Positions 1 to 12,429 of a stretch of 64,000 bases of DNA are shown one piece after another; the first letter of the stretch is position 1; each line of letters opens with the position of its first letter. A model generated the notes under the pieces. That model was given only the letters and a program-made list of their open reading frames with translations, was not told the origin of the DNA and ran no database searches. The stretch covers positions 30,764,863 through 30,828,862 of the forward strand of contig OX344761.1 in NCBI GenBank assembly GCA_947034895.1, in the 5' to 3' direction. The DNA comes from Rhytidiadelphus loreus (Eukaryota > Streptophyta > Bryopsida > Hypnales > Hylocomiaceae). Position numbers and translations under genes: made by a program.

Positions 1-685
1 TTCATTAGTATTATGATTTCCAATCTTGAGAAGACAAAAGGCTTTCCAAAGAGCAAGTTGGTAGCATATTGGTATCATTTGGACTTGACATGGCTTTAGT
101 ATTTTAGAGGGTAAAGAATAGGGTCAAGAAAAAAATCCAAGAGTTCACTACTTTTTTTAGAGGGGATTCATTGTATGACTCTCCATACCAACTTAGACAT
201 TGCTCACTTGAGCAAACTCCCTATTGTATATGAAATTGAATCTTTTTCTCTAGCTTGTATAAGTACTTTAGACATTATCCAAAAAAACATGTCAAGTTTG
301 TCAAAATTGTGATATTAATGCAAACTAAAGGCAATAAGATTCAACATAACATTAAGACTTGTTGGATCTTGATGTTGAATCCAACCCAAAGGGTGATTGA
401 CCAATACAAGACCTTGATTATAAAGATGGGAGATAGTATACCATTAGTCAACAAAAAGCCTTGTAATTGGCTAGAAACCTAACCACACCAAGCCTCAATA
501 GCTCTTAGCTATTGTGACCATAGGGAAAACACCTCGTGACTTGTGACACATGTCGCAATCATGACAAAAAACTACAAGCAATGACAAAAATGCAAAAATA
601 AACATCCTATCACTACAAGCACTAAACATTGGCAATATCTACAATAAAGCAAATAAAAACTATGATACACAAGCACACCAAGTGT

Positions 686-806
686 AGTAAGTGGACTTAC
701 AACCACTCCTTCCTTTAACTTTGGTAGTTACTAAGTTTTTTTTAGCTTCTATAGGAGCTTTTTTTCATTTTTATTTGTAAAAAAAGTGGTTGTAAACCCA
801 CTTACT
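686..806. repeat. Fold-back hairpin, 22-bp arms
   Basis: The arm at 686-707 (AGTAAGTGGACTTACAACCA...) pairs with 785-806 with about two mismatches, leaving a loop of about 77 bases rich in T. It looks like a small MITE or fold-back relic. I could not identify a target-site duplication. Confidence 0.6.
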
Positions 807-1007
807 AAAAACAAACAAAAATGAAAGAGTAAAAATTAAAATTAAAACTTTAAAACTTCTCAAACTTAGAAAAAAGAGTTTGAGCACTCATTGTTTTTTT
901 TAGGGCAAGGAAAACTTGCCAAATAGGAAAAAATGAGCCTCCTTTGAAAATGCCAGCATACTAAATTCAACCTCAAACTCTCAATAAAAGGCCCTCAAAC
1001 TCAAAAT

Positions 1008-1146
1008 TGACTTTGAAATTTGAAGTCTAAGAGTTAGAAGATGACCATGGATTAGGTGACTTTGAAATTTGAAGTCTAAGAGTTAGAAGATGACTATGGA
1101 TTAGGTGACTTTGAAATTTGAAGTTAGAAGATGACCATGGATTAGG
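1008..1146. repeat. 49-bp tandem repeat, three units
   Basis: Units at 1008-1056, 1057-1105 and 1106-1146 begin TGACTTTGAAATTTGAAG. The third lacks 8 bases. Units one and two differ at about one base, so the expansion is recent. No coding sense is seen. Confidence 0.85.
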
Positions 1147-1259
1147 TATTAACCAGTTAGGGTTAGAAAACTCAAAACAAACTTTAAAAGTTGTATCCTA
1201 TGGGTTAAAAGCATTCATAAGAGGTATTATGGGGATATTGGGATGATTTTAGAGGTGTC

Positions 1260-2183
1260 TTAACCCCTAAAGGACCAAGGCCATTCTTCTGTCAAAAACT
1301 ACTCAAAACTGCCATTTTTGCTGCATTCATCCAAAAAAACAAAACAAAAACTTTTTTTAGAATCTAACCGTAGGATCTTGTACTTTACTAGTCTAGAATC
1401 ATGTGGTAAAAAATTCATGGAGTTTGACCGTACAGATTGGAAGGTATTAGCATTCAAAGTTGAAAAAAGAAAGTTTTTTTTAACACTAGCCTGCAATTTC
1501 AGATGACTTTGAATGCCATTTGGGGAAAAAAATTACACCATGGACCCTGAATTTAAAAAATTTTGTGTTGAAGAATTGAGTTGAAAAAAAAATTAAAAAA
1601 GAAACACGATTGATTTTCATTCTTTAAAAAATTGTTCAGTAGAAGTAGGTCCAAGATTGAAAGAAAAACTAAAGCGTTAATAGCTCTAAAATGGGATTGG
1701 AACACAATAATCTCAACGGTGAGATTGTTCTAAATAGAAAAGTTAACCTTGTCAAACAATTTTTTTTTTAAAATTGTGAAAATTGCATTCAGAATTGAAT
1801 CCTATAAGTTATTTTTTCAAGAAGATGCTCAAACTACCCGAAAAACAAGATTGTTCATAACTTTCACATTACTAATCCAAATGGAATGAATCAAAGCTTC
1901 ACATGTAGACAAAAATATGATCTTTAAGAAGAAAAAAATTAAAAAATTAATTTCAAATTTTCGTAGATTTCTTTTTTTGCCCGGTGACGTGTAAATTATG
2001 TTTAAGATGCTATAACTTTTGCTCTCAGGCACCAATTGAAATAAAATTTATATTCCCACGAAGCTCATAAGTTTTCCTATCTTATGAGAAAGTTTCAAAA
2101 AAATTCACTGAAAATTGAGATCATAGGAACTTGCCTGAAATTAATTTTGTCCTCCAAGGGGACAATGGTCCTTTAGGGATTAA
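1260..2183 (+). mobile_element. TTAA-flanked terminal-inverted-repeat element, copy 1 (924 bp)
   Basis: The element starts TTAACCCCTAAAGGACCA and ends with the inverted GGTCCTTTAGGGATTAA. TTAA at both edges and CCC-type ends are characteristic of piggyBac-superfamily transposition (family knowledge). No transposase is visible inside, so it would be non-autonomous. The interior is alignable by eye with copy 2 at 13511, which is exactly the same length. Short open frames inside are not conserved as proteins. Assignment to piggyBac rests only on the ends. Confidence 0.7.
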
Positions 2184-3154
2184 GGAACTTAGGGAGGTTT
2201 TGGGACATTAAGACACCCCTAGAATCACCTACTATCTACTAAGTAGGGAGGACATCCAAAATGGTGATCATTAGAAGGACAATTATAAGGAGTTGGGGAT
2301 CATTTTGGATAGTGAATGGATCTATTTTTAGTATTGTGGAGGTATCCACCTTACAAGTGCTTGATTTTGGCTACATTTTATTTTATTTTATGATCCACTT
2401 CTTGAATTTCTAAATGTTCAACTCTTGAAAATAATCCTGAAATTTGATTGAACTTTCTCAAATATGATTATTCAATCTAGTTTCTACCTCGCAATTAAAA
2501 ACTCAGAATTTCTAAAAAGTTACCAGTATTATTATTTTATTGCAACTTCAAGTTGAAAGAATAACTGCTATTTTAAATATAAAATAATACAGAGGCTTTG
2601 GTAAACAAAGATTTGTATTTTATAGAGCGCCCAGTATTTCACCTTTTCTATTGACAAAATGCAATATTCATCTGAGAATCAAGAAGACCACAACCAATGC
2701 AGGAATGCCACGTAACAAAATTGGAGGGAAAATTTCACTATTTTGCATAAATAAAAATGCCTAGTCGATATATACCTTTTCACAGTGAAATTTCAGAGTT
2801 TCCAACGTATATTGTGTTTAATATGAACCTTCTTCGAGTGGTACCGGATTCTCACTGCTTTCACGTTTCCAAACTCTAGTAAAAAAAACTCGTAGGATTT
2901 CAAGAACCCAGAGATCACTTTCGGCAAGAACCCAATGACACAAATATCGTATAACTCAGGTACTACGAAACCAAATAAACTCAACCCTCCTCTTCCAGAA
3001 GCAAGATTTAAGGCTTCCTAAACGGAGATCTTCTTCTAACCATGTTACAGGTCTGCCCCACACCAGACTTGAAAATTGAAGGCCAAATTGGTCAACCAGA
3101 CAACATTAAGGACCCGCTAATCTCAGCAAATGTACAATGGAGACTCAGTGTTTC
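2184..3154. other. Intergenic; 3' flank of APC8
   Basis: AT-rich DNA with no gene seen. The part nearest 3155 is downstream of the APC8 stop codon and probably includes its 3' untranslated region; I could not place a polyadenylation site. Confidence 0.5.
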
Positions 3155-6100
3155 CTATGGTGTACGCTCAGATTCCATTGATAGCAAATTATCTTCATGC
3201 TGTTGAACACTGCGGATCTCCCGCAGCATTGCCTTGGCGTCTTCCTTTGCCTAGATACAAAATTGTGTCGCATCATTCACCGTCAGTTTCACACTAAAAG
3301 CATTAAATCTAACCATGATAGACAAAAACATCGGCATAACGTAGAGAAAAGACAGTTTCCACATGCATAACAATGCCTGTGCAAAATAGGCCAGAAGTTA
3401 ACCCTACGTGCACGTTGGCGAAAGTGTCCACTTCAATATTTTTAGAAGTTGAAATAAATCATTTAAGAAGTCCAAGGGAGGTACCAAAATGAACTAAAAG
3501 AACGAAGAAATAACACAACATTTTTTAACAATAACAATATGTTTGGAAAGTTAATGATGTGAAAACTTCTTAAAAGGTATTTGCAAAACAGGTAAGAGAG
3601 ACTTACAGGACCACCATAATCCAGCACCCGTGTGCAGTAGACCTCAGCCTCTTCCAACGAACCATTATTTTTGCTATAGTTCCCCAGAAACAGAAGAGCA
3701 TCCACGTACTCTTGGCTCTCATTCTGATCAGCCTCCATTCTTTCTAAGTTCTTCCTAAAATAAAAAGCAGCCTGTTCGTGTCTTCCTAAACTGACGTGTA
3801 ACTTCGCCAGCTTGTTGAGGGCAATACCTTCCCTGTCATTATTGTTCACAGCCCGCTTGTAACATCGAATCGCTGCGTCATAAATCTGCAATTGCTCACT
3901 TTCGTAACATTGTCCCATTGCACACCACATCCGAGCATCGTTAGGTCGCAACTGAGTGGCTCTACGATAGTAATAGAGAGCATAGTAGGGCATTGCAAGA
4001 ATCTCATACGTCTGGCCCAGGCCATACCATGCCCGATAGTCTCTGGGATTTATATCTACAGCCCTCCTATATGCATCAATGGCTGCTGGAGTATTCTTCA
4101 TCTCCACAAATTCATGCCCCATCAGTGTCCATGCAGATAGAAACTTTGGGTTTAACCTCAAGGCACGCTTGAAATACAGAACTGCTTTTTCATGCTGTGC
4201 TTTCAAACTGTAGTAATTTCCAATGATGCAGCACGTTTCTGATCGATATTTCTCTGTGAGAACCGATTTGTGCGCAAGATGGCTTAGTGCTGCAAAACAT
4301 TCCTTCACATAGAGTATGTTCGAGTAGGTGTCCATACCTGAAAATAACAGAATAGTTCAGTAAAGAGAATAAGTGTGAATTCAGTTTGTGTCCGTGATGG
4401 ATAGCCCAATACTTCAAAAGCTTCCAAGGACCTCAAGCACGACAAACGCTACCAAAAGTACAGAGTTACGAACTAGAGGACCTTCAATTCGATAAGGATC
4501 AACTCGAAGTAGCTCTTCGAATAGGCGCTCAGCATCATCGAATTCCCTCAAGTTATAATGTGCTACTGCTGTCTGAGCCAGTATGTGATCGCTTCCGGGA
4601 AATAAGAGATAAAGAGACTGATATCGTGCTAGTCCTTCAGAATTACGCTGCAGGTCTAAGAAGAGACTGGCGACGAAAAAGTCCCGCATCCAATGGTCTT
4701 TCAAATCCAAACTATGAAAGATATCTGGATCTGTACACAGAGCCTAAGAACGTGGTGCATTAGAATCCTGAACCATGAGACACAATTAAAGTAGCAAAGA
4801 GTTTCACAGAGAAAATCAATTAGGTCATTGGCATAACCATGAGTAGATTACCTGCAATTCAAGCCATGCGCTCCAGTTCCAGGGATAAGCGTTTACTGAC
4901 GCACATAGTATTACGCAAGCTTCGGCGTGTTTATCACGCTCACGCAGAATCACACCGTACAGGTACATCCCAAATGCATCCAGCGTACCCATCCGATGAA
5001 GAGAAAAAAGCTCCTCCTCCAACGATACAAGTTCCAAGTTCACTGCATCACTTCTCCCCAATGGACCAGCCAAGTCCACCATGTCTTCTTCCTTCCTTTT
5101 CTCCCCTGCCTTCACAACAGAAGCACAGCATCTCACGTTATGAAACTCCAATGTGCTGCGAGGTCGGAAAGTACCTTTGTTTCGAGTCGAAACTTTCGAA
5201 ACCTCGCCAAAGAATTACCCAGTTCTTTAAACGTGGAAGAATCCTCCTCAACAGCCACCAATACTAATTGACATCAAACGGTCTTGAAAAAACAGCCTCC
5301 CAAGAAGACTTCGAAGCAATCGGGATTCGCTAGGATGTCAACAGAAAGCTCGCCCCAATTATTCAAAGTCTGACTCAATCGATATGTACCAATTGTCGCA
5401 AGTGTCGGGTTTAGATCATCCACCAATAACACTTTGAACCTTCATACAAAGACATACAATATTTTTCTAACAGTAGAAAACTACGCTCACCAGCAGAAGT
5501 GGCGATTTTGGGTGTCCTTATCTTTCTCATGCCAGGCAATATTGGCTCACAAGCTGGAGTGGAAGGCAAAATTCCATGTTTACAGACTACGAACGCAAGG
5601 ACGCCGTTTGCAAATTTCATTGTGTATTTGCCTTGACTGAGGCATTTGATGTGCATGGCTGACTGACATTTGGGACTGAATTGGAAGTTTGAAGAACTCG
5701 AGGTTAATCAATCAGGAAATCAAGCTATTTCGAGCATGAGAATATGAAATCCAATTCCAAAGAACTAAGCGTCCTCCGATTCCAAAATATCCATGCTCAA
5801 CGCTAGAAAACTTCAGCAGCGACCAGACACACATTGTCCAAAACCTCTCCGTAAAATTTTCGACAATCTCAAAAACAAAACTCCACTACCACGATACATG
5901 AGAAAAGTCGAATGTAACAAGAATTCAACAACCGACGTCGAAAACAGAAACGCGAAGAGGAAAGAAAAGTCAATCACCAGATAAGTAGCATAAAACCGCA
6001 AAAACGTTGCTCGGCTTCCCGACGACCCCTGCAAGGCATGAGCGGCGCGTCTATACTCTCGCGTGTCGAAGTAGGACCTGGCCAACAACAATGCGTCGTC

Positions 6101-6600
6101 ATCCTGATCACTATCCTCTTCATTATCGTCATCATCAGCTGCCGTCCCTGCTGCCCTTGGCTCGGAAGCCCCTCGTCTGGATCGGGGCTCAAATCCAGAG
6201 CTCTCCTTCCCCTTGACAGGATCCACAGTACTATCGCTGCGGTGCTTCTCCGAGAGGCCAACTAATTGCTCCGCAGCCCTGCGACGAAATGGCAAATCCC
6301 TACTAAATCCCGTAATTTTAAGAAAAAAAACTAAAATCCCTACGAAATGGATGGAGAATAAGACAATGAAGATGCAGAGGCCACCTAAGTGCTCCGCAGC
6401 CCTGCGACGAAAAGGCAAATCCCTAAGAAATCAAGTAATCTTAAAGAAAAAAAATATAAATTTCAGAAATGGATGGAGAAGACGAGGTGGAGAGAGAAGA
6501 GGTACCATTTGGCTGCGACGACGAGGCCGCGGGCACGCAGCTGTCGAACAGCGCGACGAAGTTCACGGCGGTGAGTGAGAGTGGACGGCGAGGGCGCCAT
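3155..6600 (-). CDS. APC8: Anaphase-promoting complex subunit 8 (CDC23), TPR protein
   Basis: This is a scaffold TPR subunit of the APC/C ubiquitin ligase, which acts in the nucleus on cyclins and securin. My model has six exons on the minus strand: 6600-6506, 6278-5978, 5109-4852, 4743-4482, 4337-3607 and 3250-3155. All have GT-AG borders and consistent phases, giving 580 residues, close to the 579 of Arabidopsis APC8. The N-terminus ends exon 1 at the conserved AAKW. An acidic low-complexity linker ([14 protein letters not shown]) follows, then the conserved [10 protein letters not shown] and GEKRKEED blocks. Exon 5 carries the TPR core, including [28 protein letters not shown] and [10 protein letters not shown]. 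The start ATG at 6600 is the one that gives a plant-like N-terminus. Oddity: intron 1 contains a duplicated splice acceptor that keeps the frame (see the repeat entry). The gene looks intact. Confidence 0.95.
6254..6480 (-). repeat. Tandem duplication (123-bp offset) of the APC8 exon-2 acceptor
   Basis: Two copies of the intron-1/exon-2 junction lie in tandem. Each contains the acceptor TTTCGTCGCAG followed by GGCTGCGGAGCA. The normal exon 2 would start at 6278; the duplicate acceptor would start it at 6401, which is 123 bases (41 codons) earlier. The extra stretch has no stop codon and is in frame. It would add a hydrophobic insert just after the AAKW motif. Confidence 0.85.
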
Positions 6601-6663
6601 GGCGGAATTAGAGCGAGAGATCGCAATCAATCCATCATTGGAACACGGACGCAATGGAGCTTT

Positions 6664-6724
6664 AACCCTAATTTGAATTTGTCAATTGAAAAACGCAAGC
6701 AACGGAGCCTAAGTTAAACCCTAA
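6664..6724 (-). promoter_or_regulatory. Two telo-box motifs upstream of APC8
   Basis: AACCCTAA at 6664-6671 and AAACCCTAA at 6716-6724 lie 64-124 bases upstream of the APC8 start codon. Telo-boxes are common near transcription starts of plant housekeeping and cell-cycle genes (family knowledge). Their function here is inferred from position only. Confidence 0.45.
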
Positions 6725-9091
6725 CTCGGTGCAGCATTGCGACGACCGACGAGGGACCAGGCATGGCGGGTGGCAGCGCGGGAATATGCAAACTTTGAAA
6801 CTGATCAGAAAAACAGCACATTCGTGACAAAAGAGAAGCTGTACGAGACCGTATATACGGTATTGTATTAAAACATTATACGATATCTTATTTGACTCTA
6901 AGATTACGAATTATGTATTAAAATATGGTAGGACATTGATCATTGAATTGAAAATTCAACAATTAACATATTTTATTCTGATATCATATGTCTTATGACT
7001 CTTATCATGCTCAAATACAACATCGTATAAGTTAATTATATGGCCGTTTTGTAACTTCTCGGATATATGCAAGGTGTTGTAATGATTCAAATTGGAACTG
7101 CTTTGAATCACTAAATTTGGCTAAACATTAAACCAAGCTTTTGTTACTATCGTATTCTTCAATTCTTGCACCTTTTGTTATAGATACATCTAAAATACTA
7201 TAGTGCAACCTAAATTGGACTTTCTACACTTTCAAGAATGATTCATTGCGGACCCTTTTAGTTGTTGTACATATTTAGACTCATTATATTAAATTTAGAA
7301 AAAAATTGCTATATAAGTATAAATCAAGGAATATTCTATGTATATTTTACTTGCATTCTAACCTCCTTGGCCCCTAAGTGCTCCCAAGACCATATCTTAA
7401 ATTATGAACAAAGTGCTTTTGATCCAAATAGCTTGGCCTATGACTATATAGTTGGAGGTACAAAGATATAAGCCAAAATGTGAAGAAATTCAAAAAAAGA
7501 TTTAAGCATTAAATGGTTAACCTCTACTAAGTTTTCATGACTTCTAAATAGTATAGAAGATGGTTGCAAAGTATTTTTCATCCAATCCTTGTTTTGGTAG
7601 TTGTTTGAATGGAAGTTGCTTTAGATGATGTTGGAAATTGCCTTGTTGAAGTATTTATGACCTTTTAGCACAAAAAAGATGCAACAAAAACAAATCAAAA
7701 AATAAAATAAAATAATTTGGTGTTCCTTGCTCTAAATCTGAAACTTCTCTATAAAAATGATATTTTTTGAATTTGAGCCCAACTAATGAAATAAAGGTGA
7801 ATACTTTAGTTTCTACTCCAATTTGAAATCTGAAAAAAAAACTTCAATTAAATATTAAATTGCAACTTAAATTGAAAGCATATTTTCAGTGTCTATTGAT
7901 TTCATTTAGAATGATGCAAAAAATTTATTTGATCTACGATGATCTTCACTATAATATACACCAATGATGAAATTTTCAATTTTTTTGAGATAATTTTGAT
8001 TTTTTTTCACTTTTAATCAAATATTCTCACAAAATTTGATTTTTCATAAAAAAAATCTAAAATTCATACGACATAAAGAAATTCATCTTGCAAGTCCATA
8101 GTCATAGGCTCAAAGTTTCAATAGAATTGGAGGTCAAATTTCATCACTATGTAACTATACTCACATTTAGCAACTAAATGTGAACAAATTTTTATTTTTA
8201 TTTTAGAGATGAAATTATAAGTCTTCTTTACTCTTCAAAAAAATTTAGATTTCTTAGGTGGAAAATTGATTTGTTTTTAGAACTTTTGAAGAAAAAGTGA
8301 AGAAAAATCATATCAAATAGAAAATTACCTCAAAAAAACAGAAAAATTCACCATTGGTGTATACAATGGTGAAGAACATCATAGTGTAAACACAATTTCC
8401 ATATCATTCTATAATTAGAGTTTGGACATAGTTCAAATGACAATAAAATATTCAATTTTAGGAATTTTTTCAAAATTCAAATTGGAATAGAATTTAGAAT
8501 AGATTAACTTCAATTCATTTGTTGGGTTCAAACTCAAAAAAATCATTTTCATGGAGAAATTTTAAGATCTAAAGCAAGGAGCAACAACTTCACAAAATAC
8601 ACTAAAATAGCACATTTGGTGATCCATTTTTTTTAATAACTTCTCATTTCTGTGAAGACAAACATCAACAAGAGTGCAAACTCAATTGCATGCTCTTCAA
8701 AACCCACCACAAAAGTGAAGAGCATAAGGGAATACCAAGTAAATACTGTCCTCAAGACAAGACCCCCGCCGCAATCAAGGCCTCTCAAATAAAAAAATGC
8801 GCAAGGCAATGAACTAGCAATGCTCCACAAATTTGTCCAATATAAATAAAGGAGACTTGTTACAATTTCAAATTACAAGGCCCAAAAAATACGAGGGGCC
8901 TCTGGTGTGGGTACACAGACGAACAGCATCACAATACACTAGATAACAAAGTAGTGATACAAAGAGGAGTTGCCACGCTTGAAAGGAAAATCCATCAATT
9001 TACGTGACAAAACCGGATGTAAGAAGAAAGAAAAAAATGGACTCTTGCTCTCTTCGAATAAAAAGATGACACCAACGTAAGTTAAAGTAAG
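6725..9091. other. Intergenic between APC8 and the GT64 gene
   Basis: The first part is the probable APC8 promoter. The rest is AT-rich and includes a large inverted-repeat element at 7726-8580. No further gene is recognised. Confidence 0.5.
7726..8580. repeat. Large fold-back element with long diverged inverted arms
   Basis: Left-arm landmarks at 7725-7737 (CCTTGCTCTAAAT) and about 7958 (TACACCAATGATGAA) recur inverted at about 8567-8580 and 8347-8363, around a centre near 8155. Arms are about 425 bases, diverged and AT-rich. Related sequence occurs at about 30880-31330. The likely origin is a non-autonomous DNA transposon; exact termini were not resolved. Confidence 0.6.
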
Positions 9092-12000
9092 TCACCAGAA
9101 CCAGAGGTGGCGTGCATCAGCCACTTTTACATGGGTGGCTACGAGAGGCATCGACCCAAAATGAGAAACAAAATAGTTGATACAGTCTGTCCTGTGCTCA
9201 CTGTGGCCTTTCAGGCTGCTAATACCTGTTGATCCAATCTCGTAAACTGCGGCTGCAACACCAACAAACAGATGATCAATTTCCTGAATGTACAAAGGTA
9301 ATCTGAGAGATACACCCTACGTCTGTCAGTTTCGTAAATTATTAAGCAAATTCGAAGCATGTCCGAAAATTGATAAAATTTGTAAACCAGTATCCGAAAA
9401 GCAAAGAAAATTATATTCGAAGGTTTTAGTTCTCTGTGAAACCTACAATGCCAGAATTTAGAAATCGAAAAATGACATTTCGAAAGGCTCTGCTTTCAAA
9501 ATCAAACCATTTCGATACACAAGTGTTGAAAATGACCAAGGAGTACGGTACTCTGAACATTTCAGCAAATGCAAACTTAGAATGCCACGATCTTAGAATG
9601 CCATTATTCCTAAATCCACATGTTACAATTCTACTAGGCATCCGAAATTCTTTCTTTGGAATGATGGACCCCAATAAGTTGCTACCGTAATGTTATTAAA
9701 ACGCATGCCTCATTTTCAATGGGTAGCAAAACTTCCTACATTTTTGAACCAATGATTAGTCTTTTCCCTTGCAGTAGAGATAATTAACATAACAGTGACT
9801 CCCACGTTACGACCACATATAAGTAGCAACAATATACAAGAATCTGTTTATTAAAAAATAACTCATAGACAGCCAATAAAGCAGAGTCTTACGAGTTTTG
9901 GAGCAGTTCATTGTTCACAGCCAGATAGTGATTGATATAATTTACTAAGTGCTGTAGATTTTGGAGCATGAAGCTGGTAACTAAACAAGAGGCAAACTCA
10001 ACGTGAAAGATAATTTACGTGATAAGTGTAGAAAGTTGTCCAAAGTGATAGAATCAGAAACAAAAGTGATAAGTAGCATGGTCAAGAATAACATACTTTT
10101 TACCCATATAGGAGGAGCGCCAGTTGCATTCGCAACCAAGAAAGACATGGCAATATCCTCGCAATTCCTGCAACCCGCCGTGAATCTCGATTACTGGATT
10201 CTGAGAAGGTCAAGTACTAACCAAACCCTTTTCAAACACGGTCAAGCAACGAAAATACAACTGATTAGAGACACAATTCTTAATCCCCAAATTATTTGAA
10301 ACAAACTTTCCACATACCTTCTGTCTTTCACATACTTCCGAAGCGACGCAGGAAAATCATTTGTGTAGATCTCGAAATACTTATTATGAATAAAAGCAGC
10401 TTTTGAGAGCACCATACTGTAGGTGCCCGTCCACCACACTGACCACCATCCTCCATAGCTGTATCGATAATTTCCAAGAGGATCCTTCTGAGCATGCAGA
10501 CCACATAGAAGAAGTGAATAACCAGCCTTTCCGAAGGCAAATACTCATCACATTTTATCTCAGGGAGGGCAACAGGAAAAAACAAAGAAAAAAATCTAAA
10601 GTCAACACATATGCTGGTAAGGCTCTCCGTATGCGACTACTTTAAGACTTTTCATTGTCTCCTACCATCAATCCAGTGCCATAAAATCCCATTACATAAA
10701 CTTTGAACGCAGAATATGCGAACATTAGCAGATGCTCTACAATACAAACAGAGTCCTGAACGGAACGCCTGAACTAAATGTCAATCACATTATATTCAAA
10801 AATACGTTTGGTCCTTGATCCAATACTAACGAAATATACAACATAAATGAAACTCAGAATTCAGGACATAGGTTTCGCTTTCCAGATAAGATACAACAAG
10901 AATAAAGATGAAGGTAAGCCAGATGCACTCCGGGTTGCCATTGTCATATTGCAACGGGACCAGAGGTAGCATAGACTTAAACTTAGCAAGTTTATGATAC
11001 AGCAGAAGATTACCAAAAGAATATCAGAAACAAAAGCAGGTCCAATTGATCCAGACAATACATTCCCCCCCGGACTTCGCACTTTAACGCCTGATTCCAT
11101 TTTTAAAATTTTCCAAATGTTTTCGAATATCTTTGAACAAGTACGTTATTTACTTCAAGTCATCAAACTCGTCATAAAGGAAGATTCAAGATTGTCTTTT
11201 AAAGATTCAAGTACGACTCTGGATGAATGAAAGGGAAGTTATTTTAGCTCTGAAACAATCTGTTCATGATCCAAATTATGAACTTCGGAGCGCTTGGGGG
11301 GTAAAAAGAAAGGCCGAGTTTATCGACATGCTCACCTTGGGTTTCACCCAGTGCATACGAGGAACAAAGCCAACCATACTATCCGGAGCACTCGTCCACA
11401 CATCAAACGCAGTCTCCAAACTAGAGCAGGGCACCAGTACATCATCATCAATCGACAATACAGCATCCGTGCCGAGTCCATCCAGCGGCTTGAATCTGTT
11501 GTTCAGATCGTCTTTCACGTGAATATCAAATTGAAAGCTGACGTGCCGACCTGTCTTCCGAGAGCCTTTCAGTACCAAGCCTTCCACTTTGCTTCGGAGA
11601 CTTTCCGAGGGCACATCCGGCTCACTCCATACCACTCGAATCGCGTCCACCCCTTGGCATGTGGAATAGTGGGAGACTGAGCGCTTCAATAGATCGTATC
11701 GTTTCCACGTGTTTATCAGCACTGTAAACCCAGGCCTGTGCAGGAAACGAAACTAACACATTAAGAAACTATATTCCATGTATAGTCTTGTCAAAAAGAA
11801 TTTTACGCCAACCACAAATCCCAAACCCTAGTGCGGAACGTACTCAAGCAAGCAAACTCTAAACAAGCGATCAAAATCTAAAACATAAAATACAGTGAAG
11901 TCGCTCCTCACTGACTTTCTCAAACAAGCTTCGAAAGGTGAAGCCAAGCCAAGCAAAAACCAGAAAGAAATGTATTCTATCCAAAGTGTTTGGAAAAAAT

Positions 12001-12429
12001 AACATCCACTGTCTAATGACAAACAAACACCGAGTAAGTGATCAAGACTTCTCAAAAAAAGTAAAGAGTAAAATCATTCGCTTTCACAAATTAATCTACA
12101 GTGCCTTAAACCCCGAACACTGAATAAACGAAACCAGACATAGAATTAGAAAGTTTTTTCAATGCTTAGAACCAGCACCTCGGGGTCACGGTTTTCGGAG
12201 TCTTATCATCGTCACTCCACCCCATGATCACTGAAGCACGATTGATGAAAAGAAAAGACCCTAAAAAGAGGCACAACAAAATCAACAGCTTGATTCTGAA
12301 GGCGCTTCCAGTGCAGCTGAGCACATAAGTTCGCCACCGTGCAAACGACCGATCGCGGTACCCCGACTTCATGGCCACTTTCTCCTTCAAGGACGAAGAG
12401 TTGTTACAAAACCCTAACATGGAATCCAT
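9092..12429 (-). CDS. GT64-family glycosyltransferase (exostosin/EXTL2-like), type II membrane protein
   Basis: A Golgi glycosyltransferase. My model has five exons: 12429-12179, 11735-11336, 10487-10318, 10167-10097 and 9252-9092, with phases that agree, giving about 350 residues. Residues about 45-61 form one membrane anchor (KLLILLCLFLGSFLFI) after a basic tail, as in type II Golgi enzymes. The catalytic domain shows INTWKRYDLLKRSVSHY, the metal-binding DxD-type motif SIDDDV, FVPRMHW, YGGWWSVWWTGTYSMVLSKA, NCEDIAMSFLVANATGAPPIW and EIGSTGISSLKGHS. It resembles the plant GT64 clade that includes Arabidopsis At1g80290; relatives in the family glycosylate inositol phosphorylceramides. The exact donor and acceptor cannot be read from sequence. 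Two acceptors are ambiguous: 10487 or 10484 for exon 3, and 9252 or 9246 for exon 5. A telo-box lies upstream at 12658-12666. The gene appears intact. Confidence 0.9.

Larger units (their letters stand above)
1..1259. other. Intergenic, repeat-derived AT-rich DNA
   Basis: No coding sequence is recognisable; short open frames here show no family features. The stretch holds a fold-back hairpin (686-806) and a three-unit tandem repeat (1008-1146), listed separately. Confidence 0.6.

Noticed and set aside
1299..1506. Overlapping frames inside TTAA element copy 1
   Set aside because: The corresponding frames are not kept in the other copies, so they are not transposase remains.
4839..5271. Open frames of 114-142 codons on the plus strand
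   Set aside because: They are antisense to APC8 exon 3 and its flanks and have no family features.
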